A DNA stretch of 64,000 nucleotides from NCBI RefSeq assembly GCF_002899715.1, contig NZ_PPEK01000003.1, positions 62,001 to 126,000 on the forward strand, in the 5' to 3' direction. The translations under genes and the position numbers were made by a program. This stretch comes from Enteroscipio rubneri (GTDB taxonomy: Bacteria; Actinomycetota; Coriobacteriia; Coriobacteriales; Eggerthellaceae). Each line of letters starts with the position of its first letter. The first letter of the stretch is position 1. Below, piece after piece: positions 52,779 to 62,673 of the stretch. The notes below the pieces were generated by a model. It worked only from the letters and a program-made list of their open reading frames with translations, did not search any database and had not been told where the DNA came from.

Positions 52779-52878
52779 AGGACGTCCGCTCCTTCGCTTC
52801 GGTGACGTAGCCCCCGCATTGTACTCCAAAGCGCCGGCTGTTCGTTAATGCATGCGGAAGGGCCACCGGCAGGATCTC

Positions 52879-53718
52879 TCAACTTGCCCCTGAGATGCCG
52901 TCGGTTGCGCGGTTCTCCCCGAGAGGCTCGGCGTCTACGAACACGCCGGTGCGGGGATAGTATGTAATGCGCGCAATGCCGTTGGCGTCCACAATCTGCC
53001 GGAGCACGGCGCGGTCCTGTTCCTTGATGGACAGGCGCACAGATTGGCCGTCCTCTCCGATGAATTCGACGACGAGCTCCGCGGTGCTCAGTGAAGCGAA
53101 GCGGCCAGTGGGGCGGTGCTCGTCGAATCCGCTCAGGACGCATGTCTGCTTTCGAGGGCCTTCGAGGGTGTCGGCGGCCGCGCGCGAAGCCTGCAGGCCG
53201 CCCGCTGTTGCCGCCGCCGCGCTGAACGCGAGCATAACGAGCACGATGCCGATAGGCTTGATCAGTTCGTATGTTTGGCGGTTCCTCTTGCGGTGCCGTC
53301 GGTACAGTAGAAACGTGGCGACGCAGAGCACGAACGTCGCGCCTGCGGCTATCGGCGCGCGGTCGAGCGCGGTAAGGGCACCGAGCGCGACGAACGCCGT
53401 GCCGACGTAGCATACGAGGTTGAGCGCGATGATGCCCGCCTCCCGCGCTGCCTTGCGCCGTGCCATGCGTCGCCCCTCCGAGGTGCGCGGACGCGCGCGC
53501 CATGGGTCGCGCGCGACGAGTGGCACGAAGCAAAGAACGCCGGCCCCCATGGCCAAAAAGCCCGCGCCGCCGATGCCCTGGTCGACGAGGCCTTGGAATC
53601 CCACGGAAGGGGCGAACTCCCCATATATGAGCGCTGCGAACCCCCCGAACAACGCAACAAGGCCGCCTATGGCGAGCACCTTCTCGGCCAAAACTAAATC
53701 GGGGCGCAAAAAGGCCAT
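52879..53718 (-). CDS. multi-helix membrane protein of unknown function
   Basis: The 279-residue product has four to five transmembrane helices in residues 10-175, including VLAIGGLVALFGGFAALIYGEF and IGIVLVMLAFSAAAATAGGL, and a soluble C-terminal domain of about 100 residues (CVLSGFDEHRPTGRFASLSTAELVVEFIGEDGQSVRLSI). I do not recognise the family. The upstream GGGAGGATGAAACCGC gives a ribosome site for ATG 53718. It is upstream of the flavin reductase gene on the same strand, with a 100-base gap. Confidence 0.7.
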   Translation of the reverse strand: MAFLRPDLVLAEKVLAIGGLVALFGGFAALIYGEFAPSVGFQGLVDQGIGGAGFLAMGAGVLCFVPLVARDPWRARPRTSEGRRMARRKAAREAGIIALNLVCYVGTAFVALGALTALDRAPIAAGATFVLCVATFLLYRRHRKRNRQTYELIKPIGIVLVMLAFSAAAATAGGLQASRAAADTLEGPRKQTCVLSGFDEHRPTGRFASLSTAELVVEFIGEDGQSVRLSIKEQDRAVLRQIVDANGIARITYYPRTGVFVDAEPLGENRATDGISGAS

Positions 53719-53979
53719 GCGGTTTCATCCTCCCGGGATCGCGCGACGATACGAGATCAGTATAACGCGAGCAGGCGGCCGGCACGCCAGAGCCTTGACG
53801 TAGGATCAGGATGACGCGTACAGCGCGTACGGAATCGCGTGACAAGAGGACGCTTTGCAGCGCGCATGCTCTCCTTTGCGCGCAAGGGAGAGCATATGTT
53901 CAGGAAAGCTTCCCCATCCTTTAACGAATCTTTAGAAACGAGGCGCATCCTGTTCTCGAAGCTAGAGAAAGGAAAACGA

Positions 53980-54678
53980 ATGGCATATATGCTGGAAACG
54001 AACGCGCTCACGAAGACGTTCAAGGGACAGGCGGCGGTCGACCATGTGTCGCTGCACGTGCCGGAGGGCTCGGTGTACGGCCTTTTGGGGCCGAACGGCG
54101 CGGGGAAGTCGACGCTGCTTAAAATGGTGTGCGGCATGCTGCGCCCCACGTCGGGCAGCATCGCCTTCGCGGGGCGCCCGTGGACGCGTGCCGACCTCGA
54201 CGGCATCGGCGCGCTCATCGAGACGCCGCCGCTCTACGACAACCTCACCGCGCGCGAGAACCTGCGCGTGCGCACGACGCTCCTGGGCGTGCCCGAGAGC
54301 CGCATCGACGAGGCGTTGGCCACGGTGGAGCTCGCCCATACGGGCTCGAAGCGGGCGGGGCAGTTCTCGCTCGGCATGAAGCAGCGCCTCGGCATCGCGC
54401 TCGCGCTCGTGGGCAGCCCGCGCCTGCTCATCCTCGACGAGCCGACGAACGGCCTCGACCCGGTGGGCATCCAGGAGCTGCGCGCGCTCATCCGGTCGTT
54501 CCCGGAGCGCGGCATCACCGTGGTGCTGTCGAGCCATATCTTGAACGAAGTGGAGCACGTGGCCGACCTCGTCGGCATCATCGTGGAGGGCCGGCTGGCC
54601 TTCGAGGCGCCGCTCGACGCGGGCGTCGATCTGGAGAGGCTGTTCATGGACGTGTGCATGGGGAAGGCGGTGGCATGA
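53980..54678 (+). CDS. ABC transporter ATPase, lantibiotic/bacitracin-immunity type
   Basis: The 232-residue ATPase has Walker A GPNGAGKST, Q-loop LIETPPLYDNLTARENL, signature FSLGMKQRLGIALAL, Walker B LLILDEPTNGLD and the switch His in VLSSHILNEVEHVADLVGI. It is the ABC subunit of a three-gene transporter: the permease gene starts within its stop codon (ATGA). The closest relatives protect cells against lantibiotics and similar peptides. GAAAGGA precedes ATG 53980; a longer N-terminal reading from 53839 is not supported. Confidence 0.93.
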   Translation: MAYMLETNALTKTFKGQAAVDHVSLHVPEGSVYGLLGPNGAGKSTLLKMVCGMLRPTSGSIAFAGRPWTRADLDGIGALIETPPLYDNLTARENLRVRTTLLGVPESRIDEALATVELAHTGSKRAGQFSLGMKQRLGIALALVGSPRLLILDEPTNGLDPVGIQELRALIRSFPERGITVVLSSHILNEVEHVADLVGIIVEGRLAFEAPLDAGVDLERLFMDVCMGKAVA

Positions 54679-55451
54679 TGGGAGCCGAAGCGGGAACGTT
54701 TCCCTCCGTGTTCAAGGCGGAGGTGCTCAAGGGCCGCCGCAGCGCCCCGCGCAAGGTGGCGCTCATCGCGCCGCTGCCGTTCTGCGCGCTGGGCGTGCTG
54801 TCCTCGGGCGTGATCCCGGGCACGGGCGCCATCGGCGGCATCGCGACGTGCTTGTGGAACTACTGGTACGCGCTCATGATGCCGGTGGCCATCGCGCTCA
54901 TCTGCGCGTCCATCGCGAACCTCGACGCGCGGCAGAAGCTGCGCCCGGTGCTCGGGCTTCCGCTGCCGCCGGCGCGCACGTGGTGGGCCAAGGTGGCCTA
55001 CGCGCTCGCGCTCGTGCTGGGGGCGAACCTCGTCGTGCTCGCCTGCTCGACGGTGCTCACGGCGCTCGGCGCCGAGGGGCCGAGCTTCGCCGAGGGGCTG
55101 GCCGCGGCGGTCCTGCTGACCCTCGCCAGCTCGTGGATGGTTCCCGCCGCGCTCGCGCTGACCCTGCGCTTCGGCACGCTCGCCGGCATCGCGATTCCGG
55201 CTTTGGCGCAGGTGGGCGTGGGCATCGCGCTGTGGACGTCGGGCGCGTGGTTCGCGTTTCCCCCGGCCACGACGCTGTGCGCGGTAGCGCCGCTCTTGGG
55301 AGTGGCGCCTTCGGGCGTGCCGCTCGAGGCAGGGGACGCGCTCGGCACCTTCGGCGGGGACGCCGTGCTCGGCATCGCGGTGGCCCTCGCCCTGTTCGCG
55401 GCGCTCGCCATCGCCGGGGCGGCGTGGTTCTCGAAGCGCGAGGCCGCATGA
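54675..55451 (+). CDS. ABC-2-type permease, first subunit
   Basis: The 258-residue membrane protein has six predicted helices (APLPFCALGVLSSGVIPG, YALMMPVAIALICASIANLD, AYALALVLGANLVVLACSTV, AAAVLLTLASSWMVPAALALTL, AIPALAQVGVGIALWTSGAWFA, VLGIAVALALFAALAIAGAAW) of the lantibiotic-immunity EF/EG type. It starts within the ATPase stop (ATGA at 54675) and its own stop overlaps the start of the next permease, so all three are translationally coupled. Confidence 0.88.
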   Translation: MMGAEAGTFPSVFKAEVLKGRRSAPRKVALIAPLPFCALGVLSSGVIPGTGAIGGIATCLWNYWYALMMPVAIALICASIANLDARQKLRPVLGLPLPPARTWWAKVAYALALVLGANLVVLACSTVLTALGAEGPSFAEGLAAAVLLTLASSWMVPAALALTLRFGTLAGIAIPALAQVGVGIALWTSGAWFAFPPATTLCAVAPLLGVAPSGVPLEAGDALGTFGGDAVLGIAVALALFAALAIAGAAWFSKREAA

Positions 55452-56266
55452 TGGCGCGGGTGACGTTCGCGCACGCGCTGCGCTCGGAGGCTGCGCGGCT
55501 GCGCCGCTCGCCCCTCGTGTGGCTCCATGCGGTGTTGGCGACGGTCCTCGGCGGGCTGGCGGGCGCGTACTTCGCGTTCTCGGCCTGGGATTCGCTCATG
55601 GGGACCGACGCGTTCTTCCAGCTGCTCGGCGCCGGCGCGCCGCTTTTGGCGGGCATCTCGTGCGGGCTGGCGGCCGACGCGGAGCAGCGGGCGGGCGAGG
55701 CGGCGAACCTCTTGGGCGTGTCGTCGCGCAGAAGCGCGCTCGCGGCGAAGATCGTCGCGCTTTTGGGGCTCGGCCTTGCGGCGGCTGCCTGGGCGGCGGT
55801 GCTGTTCTGCGCGGCTTTGGCGCTGGCCGGGCGCCCGATGCCGGAGCTTCCGGCCCTCGCGCTGGCCGTGCTGGGCATCGCGCTGGGAAGCGCGTGCTCG
55901 TACGCGGTCTTCCTGATCGTGGCGCTGAAGTGGGGGCGCAACGCGTCCATCGGCCTGGGAGCGCTCGGGTTCATCGCCGCGATGGCGCTGCTCGGCGGGC
56001 TGGCGAACGGGCTGGTGACGGGAACGCTGTCGGGCGCGCTGGGCGTCGAGGCGGCCGCGCTCGTGCCGTTCGCCTGGCCGTCTCGCCTGGCGACGCTGCC
56101 CCTCGAGGCATCCATCGCCTCGGCGATGGGCGCGGCCGGCCAGGCCCGGGCGCTCGCGTCGGCCTGGATAACGGTGGCGCTCGCATGCGTCGTCCTGACG
56201 GCCGTCGTGGCAGCCGCGGTGCTGGCCTGCGCGAACCGTTTCGAAGGCCGGCGCGGCGGGGAATAG
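55448..56266 (+). CDS. ABC-2-type permease, second subunit
   Basis: The 272-residue protein has about six helices (VWLHAVLATVLGGLAGAYFAFSAW, LLGAGAPLLAGISCGLAAD, IVALLGLGLAAAAWAAVLFCAALAL, GFIAAMALLGGLANGLVTG and a final VALACVVLTAVVAAAVLACANRF). It resembles the first permease in layout but is only distantly similar, as expected for the EF/EG pair. Its ATG overlaps the stop of subunit 1. Confidence 0.88.
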   Translation: MMARVTFAHALRSEAARLRRSPLVWLHAVLATVLGGLAGAYFAFSAWDSLMGTDAFFQLLGAGAPLLAGISCGLAADAEQRAGEAANLLGVSSRRSALAAKIVALLGLGLAAAAWAAVLFCAALALAGRPMPELPALALAVLGIALGSACSYAVFLIVALKWGRNASIGLGALGFIAAMALLGGLANGLVTGTLSGALGVEAAALVPFAWPSRLATLPLEASIASAMGAAGQARALASAWITVALACVVLTAVVAAAVLACANRFEGRRGGE

Positions 56267-56415
56267 AGCGTACCCGCTTCGTCCGCATCGTTGCCCGATG
56301 CTGGTTGCCGCGGGAGAAATCGCGCTCTTCGGACGACAATGCAGGATCGAGATTCGGGCGGGTACGGAAACGAGGACCCATGTTACACTCGGCGGCGATA
56401 GGAAGGAGATCGCGG

Positions 56416-57065
<650 letters not shown>

Positions 57066-57078
<13 letters not shown>

Positions 57079-58697
57079 CGAAAGTGCGTTGCGACGACGC
57101 TGGCCGTGCGTCCTTTTGGTCGGGCATGGTCGATCCTGCCGCAGCCCCGGATTCCAAGGCGGCGGGCGCGAAGCGCGGTCTGCGTTTCCCCCTGAGCGCG
57201 CTCATCCTACGCTACTTCTTCTATGTGCTGGCGGTGACCATCGCGCTCGCGCTGTGCGTGTACATCGCATTTGGTCTGCTCTTGGAGACGGGCGTCGCGT
57301 ATCCGGCCAACTACGGCGACACGATGCTCGCGGAGACATCGGAACGTCTCGCCCCGCTTGGTTCGAACGACGTGGAGGCGATCGATGGTGCGGTACCGTC
57401 GAGCTTCCGCTGGGCTGTGTTCGCGGCAGACGGTGCGTACGTAGCCGGAGATGCGTCCGAGAGCACCCAGGAAGCGATGCACGCCGCTGCGTTTGATGGC
57501 TTGTCCGTCGAGTACGGGGCGCTCAGTACGACCCGTTATGATCCGGTCGAACTGGCTGACGGATCGGTGTGCGTGCTGATGCACGACTATCTGCCTCAGT
57601 TCGTATCGAAGGAGGTGCGTGATGCGCTGCCTAACCCGCAGAACCTGCTTCTCGCCTTGTTCGCCCTGCTGTCGCTCGTCGCGCTCGTCGGTATCGCCGC
57701 GCGTGCCTCGCACGTGCTGCAGCGGAAAATGGATCCCCTCGTCCGGGCTGCAGGGCGCATTGAGGATCGAGATCTGGATTTTGACGTGGGCAGCAGCAAC
57801 GTGAAGGAGATCGACATGGTGCTCGCGGCTATGGAGCGCATGCGAAGCTCACTTGAGGAATCGCTCGATGCACGCTGGCGTTCAGAACGGCGTCAACGCG
57901 ACCAGGTGGCTGCGCTCGCTCATGATTTGAAGACTCCGCTCACCGTGGTGCGCGGCAACTTGGACATGCTTTTGGAAGAAGACCTGGGCGTGGAGGCGCG
58001 TGCATGCGCGATCGATGCGGCCGCGGGCTGCACTCAGATGCAGCGGATGCTCACGGCGCTTCTGGAGGTGTCTGTCGCTGCGGATGATCAGGACAAGGAC
58101 GGCAGGATCCGATCGAAGCTGGCACTGCGTCCGTTCGCGGCCGATATGTGCAGACAGGCCGAGGCGCTTGCGGCGACGGGGCGAGTCAGGCTCTCGTACA
58201 ACGAGCGTGCGCTACCGGAGAGCGTTCCAGGTGACGAGGAGCTGCTCGCGCGCGCTGTCATGAATCTTGTGGCGAACGCCGTGGATCATGCGCCTGCAGA
58301 CTCGACGGTCGAACTCTCTTTCACGGTCGAGGATCCGGCAGCGCCAGCTTACGATGAGCCGGCGGATGAGTATGGCGGGAACGGCGGCGCGGGCGGCAGT
58401 GTTCAGGTAGAAGGGAGCGCAGTCCGAACGCACGGAGCTTCCGATTCCGCAATGCTCTCAATTCGCGTGAGAGACGAAGGACCCGGCTTTTCGGCGCAGG
58501 CCCTCGTGCATGCCGTCGAGCGCTTTTGGCGCGGAGATTCGGCACGTACGGTTGGCGACCATAGTGGATTGGGTCTGTCCATTGCGGCCTCCATCGCGCA
58601 GCGCCATGGAGGAAGGCTCGATCTGGCGAACCGAGAGGATGGAACAGGGGCCTGTGCGACGCTGCGCATCCCCCTCGTGCAGTCGATACCGGCGTAG
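57066..58697 (+). CDS. sensor histidine kinase with large extracytoplasmic loop
   Basis: The 543-residue kinase has a first helix near 42-70 and an extracytoplasmic sensor of about 120 residues, unlike the short-loop kinase at 38 kb. A second helix lies near 190-210, followed by HAMP (RKMDPLVRAAGRIEDRDLDF), H-box ALAHDLKTPLTVVRGNLD, N-box NLVANAVDHAP, a Gly/Asp/Glu-rich low-complexity insert between the N and G1 boxes (AYDEPADEYGGNGGAGG), then G1 RDEGPGFS and G2 GDHSGLGLSIAASIA. It senses an external ligand, plausibly the peptide exported or removed by the ABC transporter of the same cluster. Confidence 0.93.
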
Positions 58698-58733
58698 CCG
58701 GGCATTCGGATCAGACGCTGCAAGCACTCCGAC

Positions 58734-59852
58734 TCAACGCCGTATGATGATTTCGCGAAGCGCAGCGATGAGCTTCTCGTTGTCGGCGCGCGTGCGAACA
58801 GCCACGCAGAAGAACCGCTCGTCCAGACCGGTCGTGCTCTCAAGCTTGCGGATGAGGAAGCCGGCGAGTTGAAGGCGACTTGCCAGCTCGTCGGTGCTCG
58901 AGACGCCTAGATCGAGATCCGATCCGCCGTCGAAGGTGCACATGACATAGTTCGCCTCGGCGGGAAAGATGTCGATGCCTGGAATGAGGTTAAGCATGCA
59001 CTGCATCCAGGGGATCTCGGCGTCTAGGAACTCGCGCGTTCGTTCCAGGTGCTCGGTCTCGGCGAGTGCAAGCTCTCCTATGACCTCGGCGAACATCGGA
59101 ACGCCGGAACTGTCGTAGAAGCGCGCGATCTGAGCGATGGTATCGGTATGGGCGATGCAGTAACTCACGGGAATGCCCGGCATGGCGAATGGCTCGCAGA
59201 GCGATCGCACCACGATGAGGTTGCGATGCTCGGACACGAGCGGCACCATGCTCTCCCCGCCGAGCGTGAGTTCGATCGAGCGCTCGTCGACTACCACCCA
59301 GGTGCAGGACTTCAGATATGCGAGAAGCGTCGGCACCGGCAAGAGGCGACTTGTCGGGTATCCTGGATTGGCCAGCACAGCCGCGTCGAATTCGATGCCG
59401 CAGCGCTCGGCGGCCGAGGGGTCGGGCACCACGAAGCCTGCAGGGCTGGCGATGTCCACGACGCGGTGCCCGGCGTTTCCTGCGGCGAGGGCGTACTCGA
59501 CCGGTCCCGGCACGGCGACGCCCACGGTGCAGGGCTGATAGGTTTGAGCGACGGCGCGCACCATGTCGCCAACGGTGGAACCCACGAGAAACGACCCGAC
59601 GGGAAGCCCGAACTTGCGTGCGAGCACGCTTCTGAGCGCATGAGCCTCGCGATCGGGAGGGTAGTTCAACTCTCCGGCCTCCAACGCGCACTTCATAGCC
59701 TCAATAAACGAGGGAGGCGTGCCGAGTGGATTGGCCGTGCCTGAGAAGTCTATCCAGTTCATCTCAGTGCGGAGCTCGTAAGGAGGGGAGAGCAGCTGCT
59801 CAGGCAGTGCGGTCACGCAGTCGCGCACGTTGGGACGCGCATCGGCTCGCAT
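58734..59852 (-). CDS. CobD/HisC-like aminotransferase-fold protein without the PLP lysine
   Basis: The 372-residue protein has the aminotransferase I/II fold of histidinol-phosphate aminotransferase and threonine-phosphate decarboxylase: SGTANPLGTPPSFIEAMKCAL, NYPPDREAHALRSVLARKFGLPVGSFLVGSTVGDMV, the Asn loop AVLANPGYPTSR (N162), Asp189 in WVVVDERSIELT, and the C-terminal substrate-Arg region FFCVAVRTRADNEKL. The lysine that forms the PLP Schiff base (SKAFG in HisC) is replaced: here the segment reads RSLCEPFAMPGIPVSY, giving Glu220. It therefore cannot form the internal aldimine. AAAGGAG precedes ATG 59852. It diverges from dinB. Confidence 0.85.
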   Translation of the reverse strand: MRADARPNVRDCVTALPEQLLSPPYELRTEMNWIDFSGTANPLGTPPSFIEAMKCALEAGELNYPPDREAHALRSVLARKFGLPVGSFLVGSTVGDMVRAVAQTYQPCTVGVAVPGPVEYALAAGNAGHRVVDIASPAGFVVPDPSAAERCGIEFDAAVLANPGYPTSRLLPVPTLLAYLKSCTWVVVDERSIELTLGGESMVPLVSEHRNLIVVRSLCEPFAMPGIPVSYCIAHTDTIAQIARFYDSSGVPMFAEVIGELALAETEHLERTREFLDAEIPWMQCMLNLIPGIDIFPAEANYVMCTFDGGSDLDLGVSSTDELASRLQLAGFLIRKLESTTGLDERFFCVAVRTRADNEKLIAALREIIIRR

Positions 59853-60001
59853 CGTCTCTCCTTTCCGGCATGTCCTTGTCGGACCGCAGATGAGCTCGAT
59901 GTCTGAACCGGAGGGATGTTCCAGCTAGCGGGTGTGCGGTCTCGCTTGCAATGCTCACGCCCCGGAAGCGGGACGAGAATCCATATCCTAGCACAAATTG
60001 G

Positions 60002-60028
60002 TTGCATGCGAGCCGCGCATGGTAGACT
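60002..60028 (+). promoter_or_regulatory. promoter of dinB, probably giving a leaderless mRNA
   Basis: TTGCAT (60002-60007) and TAGACT (60023-60028) have a 15-base spacer. The ATG of dinB at 60039 is 10 bases after the -10, so the mRNA would start at or within a few bases of the codon, and no ribosome site is present. Confidence 0.45.
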
Positions 60029-60038
60029 TATTCAGGCA

Positions 60039-61364
60039 ATGACCGATAGATTTCAGCATACGCGTTTCGAAGAACCTGCCGTCGGCGGCGGGCTGCCGCC
60101 GCTTGATCCCTGGGAGGGGCCCGCTATCCTGCTCGTGGATCTCGATGCGTTTTTCGCTTCGGTCGAGCAACTCGACCATCCTGCTTGGCGCGGCAAGCCC
60201 GTCATCGTGGGGGGCGATCCCGACAAGCACGGCGTGGTATCCACGGCATCCTACGAAGCGCGCCCCTTCGGCGTGCGAAGCGCCATGCCGTCCTCCACGG
60301 CCAAGCGCCTCTGTCCCGATGCCATCTGGACGCATGGGCACTTCGACCGCTACCGCGAGATGTCCGATGCCATTATGGGAATCCTTCGTGCCGAAACGCC
60401 GCACGTGCAGCAGGTGAGCATCGACGAGGCGTTCCTCGATGTCACGCCAACCGCGGTGAACCGCGAGCATCCGGCGCGGGTGGCAGAGCGCATCCAGCGC
60501 CGCGTGGAGGAACAGGGCGTGACGTGCTCGATCGGCGTTGGCACGTCGAAGACTATCGCGAAGATCGCCTCCGACATGGACAAGCCGCGGGGCTTGACCT
60601 TGGTGTACCCCGGCGGCGAGCGCGACTTTTTGGCGCCGTTGCCCGTGCGCACGATGAGCGGGATCGGCGCGGCGGCCGAGGAGAAGCTGAGATCGCGCGG
60701 TATCTGCACGCTCGGGCAGCTGGCCGACGCCGACCTGCGCATGCTCGAGCGCGTGTTCGGCAAGCTGGGGCGCGTGATGCACGTGCGGGCCAACGGCGGC
60801 GATGACGCGCCTGTCGAGCAGGACGACGAGGTGAAATCGGTGTCGAACGAGATGACGTTCGCTCATGACCTCACGAAACGCCAGGATGTGGAGGCGGCTA
60901 TAGCCACCATGGCTGCGAAGGTAGGCCGGCGCCTGCGGCGCAAGGGCCTCCGCGGCCGCACGCTGGCCCTCCGCGTAAAGTTCGACGATCTGAGCGTGCG
61001 ATCGGTGCAGCGACAGCTGATCGAGCCGAGCGATGACGAGCTGGCGTACACGCCCCTTTTGTACCGTATGATAGACGAGGTATGGCGGCCCGGTACGCCT
61101 GTGCGGCTCATCGGCGTGGGTATGAGCGGCTTCGAGGAAGAGGGTGCTGTGCAGGAGAGCCTGTTCGACGTAACCGAAGCCGCACCGTCGACAGGCGACG
61201 TTGAGCCTGTCGTGCGCGACAAGTGCAAGCGTCGCGGTCTCATCGAGGCAACCGACCTCGTGAAGAATCGTTTCGGCGAGACAGCCGTCCGTTTCGGACG
61301 CGAGCTGCGCAACGAGGAGAACACGACCGGCTCGTCCAGCAAGAACCCGGCGGATTACAAGTAA
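60039..61364 (+). CDS. dinB: DNA polymerase IV, Y-family
   Basis: The 441-residue polymerase has the first metal motif ILLVDLDAFFASVEQLD, the second motif VSIDEAFLDVT, the fingers RPFGVRSAMPS, helix-hairpin-helix MSGIGAAAEEKLRSRGI and the little finger (SNEMTFAHDLTKR). It extends past damaged bases at stalled forks and is usually SOS-regulated. The C-terminal about 60 residues are variable and have no obvious beta-clamp motif. It differs clearly from the UvrX-type polymerase at 11.6 kb, so the genome has two Y-family enzymes. No ribosome site precedes ATG 60039; a -10 close by suggests a leaderless transcript. Confidence 0.94.
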   Translation: MTDRFQHTRFEEPAVGGGLPPLDPWEGPAILLVDLDAFFASVEQLDHPAWRGKPVIVGGDPDKHGVVSTASYEARPFGVRSAMPSSTAKRLCPDAIWTHGHFDRYREMSDAIMGILRAETPHVQQVSIDEAFLDVTPTAVNREHPARVAERIQRRVEEQGVTCSIGVGTSKTIAKIASDMDKPRGLTLVYPGGERDFLAPLPVRTMSGIGAAAEEKLRSRGICTLGQLADADLRMLERVFGKLGRVMHVRANGGDDAPVEQDDEVKSVSNEMTFAHDLTKRQDVEAAIATMAAKVGRRLRRKGLRGRTLALRVKFDDLSVRSVQRQLIEPSDDELAYTPLLYRMIDEVWRPGTPVRLIGVGMSGFEEEGAVQESLFDVTEAAPSTGDVEPVVRDKCKRRGLIEATDLVKNRFGETAVRFGRELRNEENTTGSSSKNPADYK

Positions 61365-61440
61365 GAGAAGCATCGCAGGTTGTTCCCCAAAGCGAAGCCG
61401 GTCGCAAGCCCCCCCAGTTTTCAGCCTGCAAACGACGAAG

Positions 61441-61556
61441 GGAGGCCAACGGGGCATGCCTCGCGCAGTTCCGCACGAGCCGAAGCGTCCTGTGGACGCT
61501 TCGCGCGAGCTCAGGACTGTCCGAGCACGGCATGCCCTGCCGGCCTCCCCGGCAGG
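61441..61556. other. structured intergenic element, candidate RNA or terminator complex
   Basis: In the 212-base gap between convergent dinB and the DegV gene, GGGAGGCC (61441-61448) and GGGGCATGCC (61452-61461) pair with GGCATGCCCT (61530-61539) and GGCCTCCC (61543-61550). This makes an 18-bp helix with one mismatch and a 3x3 internal loop. Inside is a perfect 10-bp hairpin, CGAAGCGTCC (61482-61491) / GGACGCTTCG (61495-61504), with a TGT loop. A competing hairpin CTGCCGG (61538-61544) / CCGGCAG (61550-61556) would use the same right-hand bases. It could be a terminator set, a small RNA or a dispersed repeat. Confidence 0.45.
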
Positions 61557-61576
61557 TTAAATCAGGTGGAAAGAGC

Positions 61577-62449
61577 CTAGCGCTTGTCGGCCAGGAAGAA
61601 CAGGGCCATCGTGCCGGGACCGGAGTGCGCGCCGATGACGGGGTCGACGTAGTTGATGACGACTTCTTTCACGCCGAAGCGCTCCTTCACCTGATCGGCC
61701 ACGTACTCGGCCTCCTCCAGGCAGTCGCCGTGCGTGATGAACACCATCTGGTTGTCAATGGGTTGGACGGCGCTCTTCTCCATATGGTCAACGAGCGCGT
61801 TCAGAGACTTCTTGCGCCCGCGCACCTTTTCGAGGGGGATGAGGTGCCCATCGTCGTCCACGTGCATGACCGGCTTGATGTTGAGCATGGTGCCTGCCCA
61901 GGCTGCCGTCTTCGATACGCGCCCGCCGCGGAACAGGAACATAAGGTCGTCCACCGTGAACCAGTGGGCCAGGTGCAACTTGTTCTCCTCCACCCAGTCG
62001 CGCACCTCCCCGATGGTGGCGCCGGCGCGGGCGCGCTGCACGGCGTGCCACACGAGCAGGCCCTCGCCACCGGAGGCCGCCAGCGTGTCGACCGCGTACA
62101 GCTTGCGCTCGGGAAATTCTGATGCAAGGTCGCGAATAAGCAACTCAGTGGCCTCGAACGTGCCGGAAAGCCCGCTTGAGAAACCGAGGTACAGGATATC
62201 GCGCCCTTGCTCCAGAAGGCCGCGCATGAGCGCTTCAGAGTCGGCCAGGTTCGGCAGCGAGGTGGTGATCACTTTGCCCTCGCGCATCATGGTGTAGAAC
62301 TGCTTGAGGTCGGTGTGCCGACCTTTGAGATAGCTCTGGTACTCCTTGCCGTCCACCATGAAGGTGAGGGGCAGGATATGCAGCCCGAATTCGTCGATCA
62401 TCTCCTCGACGAGGTTGCTGCTCGAGTCGGTGACGATTTCAAAATCCAT
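61577..62449 (-). CDS. DegV-family fatty-acid-binding protein
   Basis: The 290-residue protein matches DegV: FEIVTDSSSNLVEEM at the N-terminus, YFTMM-type region with KVITTSLPNLADSEALM, and ILYLGFSSGLSGTFEATELL. DegV proteins hold a fatty acid in a deep pocket and in some bacteria (FakB) present it to a kinase. No fatty-acid kinase gene is nearby. GGAGGAAC precedes ATG 62449. Confidence 0.93.
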   Translation of the reverse strand: MDFEIVTDSSSNLVEEMIDEFGLHILPLTFMVDGKEYQSYLKGRHTDLKQFYTMMREGKVITTSLPNLADSEALMRGLLEQGRDILYLGFSSGLSGTFEATELLIRDLASEFPERKLYAVDTLAASGGEGLLVWHAVQRARAGATIGEVRDWVEENKLHLAHWFTVDDLMFLFRGGRVSKTAAWAGTMLNIKPVMHVDDDGHLIPLEKVRGRKKSLNALVDHMEKSAVQPIDNQMVFITHGDCLEEAEYVADQVKERFGVKEVVINYVDPVIGAHSGPGTMALFFLADKR

Positions 62450-62606
62450 GTCGTTCCTCCGATGTGCGGGGCCGCCGCGAAAGGGCGCCGTGGTTACCTT
62501 CTAAAGTATACCTATTTCCCTGCAATTTCTTGTGTCGCATTTTTGAAATGTGGCTGAGGGGAGGGGAATATGCCCCTGGCGCGCGTGCAATCCGCGCACA
62601 ATCGCA

Positions 62607-62612
62607 TATACT
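62607..62612 (+). promoter_or_regulatory. probable -10 of ileS
   Basis: TATACT at 62607-62612 is a good -10 hexamer 62 bases before the GTG start; GTGCAA 16 bases upstream is a weak -35. The leader is too short for an isoleucine T-box riboswitch. Confidence 0.45.
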
Positions 62613-62673
62613 ATACAGGTTTGAATCGGAAACGCCCTGAAACTCATGCACAGGATGAAAGGTACTCACAACC

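Noticed and set aside
62450-62673. T-box riboswitch before ileS
   Set aside because: Only about 60 bases separate the probable -10 from the start codon and no specifier stem or antiterminator is visible.
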